64,000 bases of DNA from Vitis vinifera (taxonomy: Eukaryota > Streptophyta > Magnoliopsida > Vitales > Vitaceae): positions 5,271,501 through 5,335,500 of the forward strand of contig NC_081822.1 in NCBI RefSeq assembly GCF_030704535.1. Reading direction: 5' to 3'. The notes beneath the pieces are model-generated. The model was not told where the DNA came from, did no database searches, and saw nothing but the letters and a program-made list of their open reading frames with translations. The translations under genes were made by a program, and so were the position numbers. Positions 37,297-49,500 of this stretch are shown in pieces. Within the stretch, counting starts at the first letter, position 1, and the number at the start of each line of letters is the position of its first letter.

Positions 37297-37569
37297 GGTG
37301 TTGTTTTTTCTGGCTTTTTGCTGAAAATCATTTAGTTTTAAAATTTAGGTTGTTTGTTTTTTACTTTTTCATGACTTATTATAAACTTTTTATTAAATAA
37401 AAAAAGTCAGAATATGTAACTTTTTCTAAATAGAAAAAATAACACAATGATTTTTTTTTATTTTTTAATACTTAATATAAATAAAATACTATAAAAACAA
37501 ATAACCTAATATTTAATACTATTAAGTATTAAGGTTCTATTTAGAATTAAGTAAAAAAACAAACACCAC
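37297..37569 (+). mobile_element. Tourist-like MITE (family A, copy 2)
   Basis: Same structure and internal phrases as the copy at 6,364-6,639 (AAAATCATTTAGTTTTA, TTATTATAAACTTTTTA, ATTTAGAATTAAGTAAA), ending AACAAACACCAC. The left terminus is slightly eroded (GGTGTTGTTTT). It is non-coding. The two copies are similar in length (273 and 276 bp) and lie in the same orientation. Confidence 0.75.
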
Positions 37570-39389
37570 AGTTTTATTTGGTTTTTCACTTCAAACCTAA
37601 ATCATACATAAAATAGATTATATTTGTTAGATTATTTTTTATTCAAAAATCAAAAGAGCCGACTTTATTTACACCCATACCCCCATTAACATCACATAAC
37701 ATTTAACCGTTACAAGTGCATAACTTACTGACCCACCACGACGCATTTAATGGTGGAATAAAGACTCCACAAAAGATGTTGAGAGTTACAATCCCAGGCT
37801 TATAGAAAATGTGGGAAGGAATTGAATATTCCCTTGGAAAAGCCATGCTCGAATTGGCAAGGTGGGTTGAATCGTTCAGGTAAGGCCTATCCAAATACAC
37901 GCACCACTCAAAAGACAGAGGATGCCCAGGTAGCGAGTCTTAAATAAGGAAAGTGTAACGATTAAATGCACAACTACTTTAATTTCATGAAAAAATAAAA
38001 TAAAAAATCCAAGACCGATGCGTATTTGTGAGCGGACATAAAAGCGGTTTTTATGTGTGAACTTCAATGTACATGTTTGTGTTTTGTGGTCAAAACGTTT
38101 GTATATTTTGAAATCGTAAAAATAACAATTTATTTCGTTTTTTATTTTTATAAAATGTTTTGTAAAACCATTGCACCAAATTCAAAATTTCGTACATATT
38201 TTTTAAAAACATTTTATGGAGCATGTATTTGACATGATTTTCATTCTTTAAATAAAAATATGTAGTATATTTTTGCTCCAATTCAAGATAAATATTTTAA
38301 AATAAATATGATATGTATATTGAATCAAAATCTTATAAACTTAAACTTTTTTAAAAATTGATAATTTAACACGGTATTAAAATTTCCTCTAAGGGTATGA
38401 GGTTGTGTGTGAGAGTGAATTTAAATCCAAATTTTATAAATTTAAATTTAAAAAAAAATTAATAGTCCTTCAAATATATAACCCTTTTTGTTTCATTATC
38501 AAACAAAAAACTAAAGTGTCAATTAATATTTTTAGTTTTACTATTTCCAAAACTATAAATATAAATATTTTCTTAGAAGTTTCTTTTTTTAAAATTTAGT
38601 ATTGAAAAGTACAATTATTGGAACTTTTACTTTTTAAATGAATAAACGTTAAAATAAATTGAAGTTCAATTTAAATTTATAATAACTATAGTTAATAATG
38701 AGAATATTTTTATTTTAATTCTTTTTCACCACCCTTATATTTATTTTATGAAAAAATTAAACTATATTTGTTTCTTACAAATTTTGACAAAAAAAACATG
38801 AAAGAATGAAAACGGACAACAAAAGTAGAAGAGAAAAATATGTTGAAAAAAATAAAAAATAGATTAAAATCAAAAAGTTATTTTTACAATTTTATTTCAA
38901 TTAATTTTCACTATCCTTATATTTATTTTTGAAGATTTTAAATTATATTTGGTTGACAAAGAATTTGAAGAAAGATGCAAATAAAATAAAATAGATAACA
39001 AAAGTAGAAAAATAAAAAAATTTGTTGAAAAATAAAAAACAAATTAAAATCAATAAATTATATATTATTTTTGAATAAAAAATTAAATATTATTAAAATA
39101 TAATAATTTTTAATTAATTTTAATTATATTTGAATTTCTTTATAATATAAGAAAGTTATTAGTCATGGTGATTTGCTTGAAGGTCTGAGACCCAGAAATA
39201 GCCTGGTATTGGATGATCTTAACTGGATTAGTTGGATCAGAATGATCATAATACAAAGTCATCATCTTATTAGGCATGAGGTTAGCAAAATAAAGTCTTA
39301 CTTCTTCTTCTTCAACTTGTTGGCTCCATAGCATTTTATGGGGAGAAGGAGCTTAACTAGATTGGGTTTTCTAGTTAGGAATTTGGGTA

Positions 39390-39394
<5 letters not shown>

Positions 39395-39439
<45 letters not shown>
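39395..39439. repeat. (TA)n microsatellite
   Basis: About 22 uninterrupted TA dinucleotides followed by a T run. A candidate polymorphic marker. Confidence 0.95.
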
Positions 39440-39447
<8 letters not shown>

Positions 39448-39549
39448 TCGGAACCAAAAGTGAAAAAAGTGCAAAAAGAATATGGGAGGAAAATTTAAAA
39501 AAAAAAAAAAAACGAATTTCAAGTTAATAAATTATTTTTATATATTTTT

Positions 39550-40165
39550 AAAATTCAAGAAAAGTGAGTTTTGACCCATTAATGTGAAAATATATGAAAA
39601 AAATAATCTCAAATAATTTACATTAATATTATTTTCATTTATTTTAAAATAAATTGACTTTTTAATTAATCATCTAATTATTTCCTAAAATGTCCATTTT
39701 ATTTGTTATGTCATCAATGATAATTGACAACTAGACTTCTTCACAAAGATTTTTCAATATTTTATATTTATGATTATTATTATTTGAGATTTTTTTTCCC
39801 TCCAAAAACAAACACCTCTTAAAAAAGTTGAGACTTAATTTTTTTTTCATGAACAAACATCTCATAGTAGAAGCGAGGTAATTTGAAAAGTATGGACAAT
39901 AGAAGTGGCAAAAAAAAAAAAAAAAAAAAATAATAATAATATTAAAAAAAAATGAAAACATTTGGGTTAAGTGGTATAGTCTTAATTAATGTTAATGACA
40001 TGAAAAGTAAAAATGATATTTTAGGAAATAATTAGATGACTCATTAAAAAATATATACATTTTAAAATATTTTTAAATAGATGAAGATAATACTAATTAA
40101 AAATTTTAATATTTTTTTTATATATTTTCATAATAGTGAATCAAAACATATTTTTTCCTATGATT
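39550..40165. repeat. Long AT-rich palindrome, probable MITE
   Basis: The segment around 39,555-39,720 (GTGAGTTTTGACCC, ATCATCTAATTATTTCC, TAAAATGTCCATTTT) is the approximate reverse complement of 39,985-40,160 (ATGATATTTTAGGAAATAA, TTAGATGACTCATTAAAAA, GTGAATCAAAACATA). The 265-bp spacer contains poly-T and poly-A runs. There is no coding potential. It lies about 400 bp upstream of the GEM-like gene. Terminal bases are not definable. Confidence 0.6.
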
Positions 40166-40570
40166 TATATTTTTTATTATTAAAAAATGGATAAGTTTTT
40201 AATTAATTATAATTATATTTAATCATTTAACGTGTAAACTTATTATTATAATCCCGAGAAACAAACATGACCTTCAACTTGAACTTAAAGTCATCGTATA
40301 TTATAATTTTTGTTGTCCGTGAGAAGCCCAGTAAGGCTGAGCGGGCTAATTTTCAACTTTCAAACTGGTTAACGGGCCGAATTCAAATGGGGATTCAACC
40401 AGCATTGAGTGAATAAATTCAAAGGTGTGGATGGTTTGACCTCCTAAAGAATCTTCCCAACGAATCAAAACAGCCAATATTTCTAATATCACCCACACGG
40501 CCACGCGAAGGGCTTAGCGTTTTCATTTAATTTTAGGTCTAATCCTCTGTAGTCTTCAGGAGATCCAAAG

Positions 40571-43500
40571 ATGAGCCAGCACCAGGGCCTTGAATCTCAT
40601 GTTGCCAAACCAGAGTCCGATTACCCACCCTCAGCAGACTACGCTCCCTACCCAAAGCTCGATCCAAACGACGTCGCCCCGCCCAAGGAGGACTGGACAA
40701 CAGTTACCATAAGTTCGCAAACGCCTCACCCCGTGTCGCAAAATTCGGGTTCTCCGATCTCTGAATCTGCGTCAGAAGGTCCGGCTCCGATTGCCCGCAA
40801 CTCTGCCACCACTATGCCTGTTGAGTCCAATCCATACATCTCCTCATCGCCGGCGCCAGCGTCATCTATGAAGAGTGAGTATTTGATAGTTGCATGTGTT
40901 GGGTGATCCAGTTGATTTTTTTGTTGAACTTTTTATTTCCTAGGGTTTTGATGTAATCAGTGTGGAATTGGAACATGTGAACCTCAAAGAAAAGAAGTTT
41001 TGAATATATCCGTTTTTTATTTTTCCAGATAAGATGGATTCAGTGAAGGATGTGCTTGGGAAATGGGGGAAAAAGGCAGCAGAGGCTACAAAGAAGGCCG
41101 AGGATCTTGCTGGGAATATGTGGCAACACTGTAAGTTCTGGATCGTATATTTGAATTCTTATGTTGGTCGTGTGATTGATGTAAAGCATTCTATTTTCTT
41201 GAACTGTTGGTTTCAGAATGTTTTTGATATTAGTCTACAGCATAGGTTGGAATGCCTGTGGTTAATGTGTGTCTGGTTGATCTTGTGCATGCCTTTGAAG
41301 TACCTAATCCAGTGGCTGCAGAAGGATCTGTGTGCTAAATCAAACTTTTGATGAGCTTATTAAAGCCTTAAGTCATGTTAATGAAGACAAATCCTTTTCT
41401 CCAATAGTTTGATACTGGGAATTCCTCTAGTGGATGGGCAGATTCTTGACCATGATAAGAGTGTGCATTGTTCTGTAGCCAATTATACCTTATGGCACTA
41501 CTAGTCTAGCCACATATAAAAAAACTTGCACATGATGCATATGATTAAGGAAATCTAGAGAATTGGAGACTCACTTAATTTTGGAAACTTAAGAGTGCTT
41601 TGAAATCCATCTCCATTTTGGATTTTTGTACTTCTCTAATTTTCACACGTCTTGGTGCAACTTGAGATCTGCTAGAGATTCAAAGTGTCTTGCTTGATCC
41701 TTATTTTGTGATTTGCATCTCAACCCTAGTACCAAAATCCCATATTGACTGCTCTTGGGCATTTTTATTTGCAGTTCTTCATACATGCTATGGAGATTAT
41801 GAGACATTGGATAGTTAACTAATTGTCACCTGTCTGCCTGAGTATTTTGTTGAAGTTGAATCCATGTTCTTATGCATGGCTTGTGGCTATTATTGTTCTT
41901 TGAGTCAATTTCTACATCTTTGGTTCTTTTGGAGCTTGGATTTGAAAGTTACTTGCTTCATTGCTTTGGTTGACCATGCATAAAAAGTTAGACTTTGGCT
42001 ACTCGATATATATATTTCCAGTTCAGTTGAGCATTATCTCTTTGCCTTTGTTAAGATTATTCATGTTGTTTCTCACAATTCACACACACATACATTTTAT
42101 TATAGTACTAGTAGTAATAAAAATTTTCAGAAATTTGAAACTATTTATTAGTTTCATATTTCATGTATATGCACCGTCAATCAGTGCACCAATACCTTCT
42201 TACGTACATGTTCCAACCTTTTCTTGAATCAATGAAAATGGGTCATATATAGGCTTTGTATGTATGTATGTATTTATGTATATGGGTGTATATATACGCA
42301 GACGTATGAAAAAGTGTGCGCCTGCGCATTTATGCATATAGTTCATAATAGCACCAGTAGTAATAATTATTTACTTAAAATTGAAGTAGTTTATTAGCTT
42401 CTTATTTTGATGTGTATTCATTGTCAATCATCGCATCAATGCCTTCTCAGCATATTTACAAACTTTTCTTGGATCAGTGAAAATGGGCCCTAGTTTTGCT
42501 GATGCTGCTGTGGGAAGAATTGCTCAGGGAACAAAAGTTCTTGCAGAAGGTGGTTATGAGAAGATCTTTCAACAAACTTTTGAGACTGTGCCTGAGGAGC
42601 AACTTCAGAAGTCATATGCATGCTACCTATCCACATCTGCTGGTCCGGTTATGGGAATTTTGTATTTGTCAACAGAAAAACTTGCATTTTGTAGTGACAG
42701 TCCTCTGTCATACAAAGTGGGTGAGCAGACTGAATGGAGCTATTACAAGGTATGCTTTTTTCTGTTCTTATTTTGTTGTGTGTGTGTCTCATTATTTTAA
42801 ACAGTAACTTCTAAAATAGAGAGCTGAAAAGAACATTTAAACATAGCCTTAGATTAGGGAATCTGATTTCTAAATTTTAGATACTTGTCTTTATTGTCAT
42901 ACCAGGTGCATTATTTAACATTTCTGGGTTTTGCTCCATTCTCTTGACTCTGGCTGGTATCTGACCTTAACACCCAAGCTGATTCTAATTTTATGATCTA
43001 GAATTGCTGAAAAACATTTGGTAAAAGATTCACCCATTGCAATATGGCCCAATCATTCTTGTTTGGACTAGGAACTAGTTCTTCATGCCTTAATGCTTGA
43101 AAATAGAGTCAACTTCATGAAACCATTATTAAAGGAAAAAAAAGGGATCTTGGAGTTTCCATGATGCTTAGAAAATTAAATACTTAGCAACAAGTTATCA
43201 TTTTTGTAAGAAGTTGAGTTTCAATTGTTCAATCCTTCACATCTAAGATTAAAATTTTAAAGTTCAAATAAAAGAAAGTTTTGAAACGATCTTGCTTGGA
43301 TTCTTGATGTGTAGATGAAAGAATACAGTCTCTTGAAATTATGATATTTTTCTATGTCTTGCCATATGAAAAAAAGGAAAAAATCATAGTACTGCAATGC
43401 TACCATACACTTGTAATCAATAACCATACATTATGACATGCCTACTGTGTTTGTATATATTCTAGGTTCCAAGTTCCAACTTACCAATTCCAAGTTGGTA

Positions 43501-46500
43501 AAATTTTAGCCCCAATAGCGATTTCATGCGACTTCAAATATTTTAAAATTTTTGTGTGAAAATTTTTCCTATGGCATAGAAGGGATATAAATGTTGTTGG
43601 ATTGTAATGACAAAGAAAGTAGTGTAAAAAAAAATAAAAATTGAATTTATGATCTTGCTGATTAAAACCTAAACAACTTTTAAAGTAAGCGAAACAGACT
43701 CCAAATGTTTTCTTTTAGTGATCTTATTGGTAGATTACACTTTTAAATCATTTTTAGATATTCTCCTTTATAATGGTTACATGTTGATTACCTCCTTCTC
43801 TAGGCTGTGTCCCAATGAAACCCCTCATAAGCAGTCAACCCCTGGAAGTGGTTTAAATTATGCATGTGACAATCATGTGGCTAAATTATTCATTTGATTG
43901 ACCATTTCATTTCTTAGAGCAATATTCAGGTTACTATGTAACTCGCATTGCTTGGACTGTTTAACTAGGCTTAGAACTGATTTTGTTTATTTCTTTGTTT
44001 GTTGATTGATCTGATAAACTAAGCCAGGTCAAGGTTAGTTTAAATGGCTATGGACAATGGAGGTGGAGGTCTGTTGGATAAGGTTTAAGTGAGGTCTTAT
44101 GGAAACATAAAAGTCATGATGGGATTTAACAATGTTGGTGATGAGGCTTAGGTAATCAGCAGGTGACGTGGTAGAACTTGCTTTTGATACACTTGGCCAT
44201 GAAGGGTTTTTATGAGTACAGTGATATGTTGTAAGATGATGGTAATCTATTGAATACAGTGAAGTGGAAGGGCAGCTCCGATTAAGTCAATTAGGGCTTG
44301 TGTAAAAAGATGCCTCATTAAATTTTGCTCATCATTGCCATCATAGAATTTTATTAATTTAAAAATTTTCAAGTACCCATAAAAAAGGAATCATTTGAAT
44401 CTATTGTCCAATAGAATTAAATTTTTTCCACTCATTATTTTTATAGTTTTTTTCTCTAATTTTTAATAGGTAATTTAATTTTTAAATATATTATCAAAGA
44501 CAATGGAAAAGGCCTTGTATATTATCCAAGACCAGTGAGAATAGTTTGAACGAAAGTCTCATTAGTTTTTTTTTAATTTTTTTTTAATAAATTAAAATTA
44601 GGTTCCACTCAAATGGAATTGAAGAAGAAGACTGTTTTTATGTGGGCTGATTATAGTATTTTAGATGTGGGTTTAGACTTTAAACCTTTGATAATTTTGT
44701 TTTCACCATTTTTTCTTTCTCCCACATAATTGAAAGTGAGAAAATAAATTTTGAATAAAATATTTATCACATTGATATACACTAATATTATTTATACATT
44801 AATATAATAAATGAGAAGGCCTCATTTGGATTTCTTATATTCTGTCTTTGGTGGAGTTAGGTGTTTATTTTCCTGTGACAATGGAGTTGTATTAGTATGT
44901 ATAAATTTCAAGGAGGATATGATGGCCATAAGTGATGTAGTGTGTGTGATTGTGAAGGGAGATGGGGCAAGTGGTGTGAATCTACTTCAATGAAGGACCA
45001 ATGGTAATGCCCATAGTTGTTAAAAACTTACAACACATGATATAATATATTTTCAATGGAAATTGATAGGTATTGCCAAATATATCTTGAGTGTATTTTA
45101 TGATACATATGCGATAAATAATATGATACACGATACATACATCTTTAACTATATTTCATAGTTTCTAAAAAAATAAAATTTGATTTTTTTTTTTTTTTCT
45201 AAAGTAACTATTATATTAATGTACTTTAAGTGTAGAAATTGATTTAAAAAAAAAGGAGAGAAAAAGGTAAAATAATTCTACATGAAAATGCCACATTTTT
45301 TGTCAAAGGCACGCATACAAAATAAAATAAAATAAAATAAATTTAAGAGATAAATAAATTCATTCATGCAATGTATATTATGAAATTGTCATTTGAATGA
45401 TTTGAATGTTGACATTGAACATGATGGTGATTGGTGATAAAAGTCTTATATTAATATATTAGTTTTTCTTTTTTGTTTTTTGGATTTTTTAAATTATTTT
45501 TTTAGTGGGGAGGGAATGATGATAAACATGGTAAGTTTGAACCTTGGAGATGACACATAGAGATATGCCTTTCAATTATACAAATAATACATATGCCTAG
45601 TTAGAATTTGGAGCTACAAATTCAAAAAGCTTATTTTTGGGGATTTTGTAATGAACCTATACATTAAACTTATATTTTATTAAATTGGACATAGCACAAC
45701 TCTAGTGTTTAATGTGGCCACATGGTATACACAGTTTAACTCTTTAAATCCTATTATCTTTTATTAAATTGGTTTTATATTACCCTAGATTTCATACTTC
45801 TAGTATATGTGTATCTCATATATTTATGCATAAATTTATTTATTTATTCATTATGTAAAAAAAAAAAAAAAACCTACTTTCAATGCACAATATGGAGAAA
45901 TAAGAAAATGATACATATAATTTACGAGTTAACAACTACACTAATGATTGGTAAGTGTTGGTGAGGAGGGAGAGGATGTAGTGTTAGTGGAGGCTAATGT
46001 CATAGAGATTAGCTTACTGTGGTTGCATGAAATCACAATGGAAGTGTGCGTTGACTTCAGGGTAGTAACTTTGATAATATGAGGCTGATGAAAGTAAAAG
46101 CAATGCTGGTGAGGTATAGTTGCAATGAGGGGTATAGTGGTGAACAAACATGGCTAAGGAGTGATGGAGGTGCTGGTTGTGAATGGTGGTGTGTACAACT
46201 GTTACTAACAAGCATAGCAAAAAAAAAAAAAGAGGGACTACAAGAAACTACTTCCTCCATCTGTGAGAACCCCACTAATGAATAAAGTCAAATTAAGTAC
46301 AATGGACCTTTGTCTATATACAACTTTGCCCACAATAAAAGATTACAAAGAAAAACGTCTTTTAGTATGGATTGTAATGCTCCTTGTTTGCAAATAATCT
46401 TCCATTCCCTTCCTTTTAAATCATCTAAAAAGTGCACAAAGCTACTTGCCATGCCTTTTTTTTTTACAAAAAATGATATATGTCATCCTAGGAGAGTCTC

Positions 46501-49500
46501 TCTAACTATAGAGGATATCACCCTAGACACTTTAGATAGAGAAAACAACGATTCTTATAAAACCTTTGTCGTGACATAGTAAAGGAGAATGCAATTAATG
46601 TATTCTCCCTTATTTTCACAAAGAAAATACCTTTTTGCCTACAACCATCCTCTTCTTTGAAGTTGTTCTAAAGTCAATACCTTTCCTTTGGTTGCCTCCC
46701 AAGCAAAAAAACTCACTTTAGATGAAACTAAGGAATTCCAAATAACATCCACTGGAAAGGAATTGACCTCCCTAGTTCTAGGATTTCATTGTGATGTTTT
46801 TGATTGTGCTAATGGGGGAGATGTTAGCATGCACCTTTGTTTTTATGGTTTGTGTTTTGCACTTTTATTATGGCTTGTACGCTTATTTTGGACATGATGA
46901 CATGGTCGATGCTTTATGCTTATCACTTAAACATATATTCTTTTATTTTTGTCTTATCTTGCCTATACTTTGTATAGCTCCTTAAAATGCACATATTTAG
47001 TGGGAGTTTTTCATATTGCAATCCTAGGTTTGGTCATCATAAAAAGTTGGGGGGGCGGGGTGCATTGGTGAAGATTGTCAGCCCAAGATTTTCCAAAGGT
47101 AAGTAATGAAATATTTTGATGACGAAAAAAATAAATGATTAGGAATTAATGGTTTTACAAGAAGAAGATGCAAGTCAAGCCAAAATATCAAGATCAAAGC
47201 TTATGAATTAGAATTTTTTTGAAGTCTTTTGAGCTAATGTAAGGCTAGGAGAAGGATGTACTAAAGAAAACAATACCTTATTAATTTTTCCTATGCATCA
47301 AAGATGGATTTAAACCTCTTCCCACTAGAAAAACTTTAGGCTTGAAAAACTGGCATTTGGCTTGAAAAATCACCCTATCTTCCCACTAGGCACTTTTTGA
47401 GGTACTCCAAAATTTTCAAAACCTCTTTTGTCTTGCTTTCAATCTAGATTGCCTCACTCTCTCTTACCTTCATTCAACACTTCTACAAAGGAAACATCCT
47501 ATAAAGGGGCACTTCTCCATTTTTGTCCAATTGTCGAATAGTCTCCTTCATAGCTTTCAAAGGACTGGGCACAAGAACAACTTTGATGCTCCTCAATTTG
47601 GTGGTTAGGTTCTTCCATCCCCTATGAAATCCCTAACTTTTGGGAAAAGTAAGGATGACTTTTTCTTCTCTATTGACAACATTGAGTATAACAGGAATCC
47701 ACTAACATTGCTGCTACATAACTTGAACTTGTACGTCTTTCACCTTCATTCTACACCTTCTTAAAGGACTTTTTGGACTTCCCTACATAGCAAGCTTGAG
47801 GCCCTCTAGCAACCAAGCTAAATCCCTCTCTCCAAATTTGATCCCAGAGGAAAACCTTAACCCTCTCCACAATCTTCCCAACCACTTTACCTTTGACCAT
47901 CTTCATCTAAATCTTAAAGGATTTCGATTCAACCCTAAACTAACAATTTCCCTATAAGTTTCCATCCAATCTAGTCAAGGAATTAGGGTTTATTTTCATA
48001 AAGTGGGAATCTTTACCAACACCAAATCTTGATAGAGGCAAAAAAGATGTTAATGTCTGCTTTCCAGTTGGAGAAAGTTGTTCTTGGCAATATATTTGGT
48101 TAGGAAAATTATTTACAAAACAAGATTCTGAAGTTTGGGTTTCCGTTTTTCCTTGTCATTAATCTTTTTGACATTTCAAGATAGAATCTGGAGCTTCATC
48201 AATAGACCTTGGCTAACACCTAACCATTTTCCCCATTCTTCCTCCTTTTACCTGAAGTCGAATCATGGTTAATGGAGCATTCTAGTTTGCAAAGTTCCCT
48301 CTCTAATCTTATCCTAGACATTGGGATCTTATTTGCCAAACTCAAGGCTCTTTCCCTCTTGCTATTTTTCATTCTTTTCATGATGGCCAAAATTTTCCCC
48401 TCAAAACCATCATTTGACATTCACATGAACTTATTGAAAGTTGTGAGGTTGCTAATGATGTCCCTAAAGGTGATGGATTCTTGAACCACATTGCTATAAG
48501 GAGATTCCCTTGTTGTGGATAATCCCTTTTCCAATCTGTTCTACTCCCCCACCACATCTGCCTCTCATAGCTTAGGTTGAGAGCTCTACCAATGTTCCAT
48601 ATTTCAAAATCATACTCACCAGTCCAACCGTTGAACCTTTGGCCCTAATAAAAGGCACACCATTTGGATCATCAAGGAACATCTGACTCCCTTGTGTCCC
48701 CTTCATTGGATGATTGCCCATATAGAGAGAAGAAGAAGGATAAAAGGGCCCTCACCCCAAAAAGGAAGGAAAAGAAGGGAGCATACTTGGGAAATGGGAA
48801 GCCTTTTCCACTAGAGCTTTATTCGTGGTAGCAGATCTTTCCTTCCCTTGATTTCTCTCCTTACTACTTTTCTAAGACCATCCCCAGCTCCTATAATTGT
48901 GCTCATGATCACTAGAGTTCTGATCTCTTTATCGTGGCTAGGGTTTTAATCTCCTCATCACCCCTTCCTCAAGTTCTCAATTATTGACTTGTCTTGAAAA
49001 ATGGGGTCTCCATCAAAGGCCTCTACCAAAATTAGAAAATTATTCAACTATACAGTCTCGGAAATTAGGGAATTAATTCTATGACATTTTCAATGAAATC
49101 TTAGAAATTAGGGAGTTAATTCTTTGATATCTTCAATTAGGTTCATCAACACTCACCCTGAAGTTGGTGAGTATATATCATCCATTCCTAACTTGCTAAT
49201 TACCTTTTGAAATAAGTGACTTGTTAGACCTTTATTAGGATATCAACAAGTTGCCCATCTATTGAAACTTGAGAAGTACAGATTAGTCCATTGCCTAACT
49301 TCTCTTTGATAATGTGTTGATCCCCTTCAACATGTTTTGCATGATGATGTTGAATTGAGTTATGAGTAACACTGATTATTGATTTGTTATTGCAATATAG
49401 ATTCATAGAGCCCTTCCACTTCACTCCTAGGTCACCTAAAATTATTTTTAGCTAAAGTATAGATTCCTCGTGTCATGACTTTGAACTTTGCTTTTGTATT

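Larger units (their letters stand above)
30811..40570. other. Intergenic region, AT-rich, no gene recognised
   Basis: Contains the AFB promoter on its left side. It is otherwise mostly AT-rich DNA (31,500-32,220 and 34,980-37,290 are extreme), a GC-richer island at 32,340-32,640, a MITE at 37,297, a TA tract at 39,395 and a palindrome at 39,550-40,165. A short direct repeat beginning ATGCATTAA-ATGGG occurs at about 36,792 and 36,846. Open frames are short and without recognisable domains. The last 250 bp should be the GEM-like promoter and leader. Confidence 0.5.

Noticed and set aside
39140..39334. 64-codon minus-strand ORF with an EEEEV run next to the TA tract
   Set aside because: Composition is less AT-rich than its neighbours, but I recognise no family and no splice or promoter context supports a gene.
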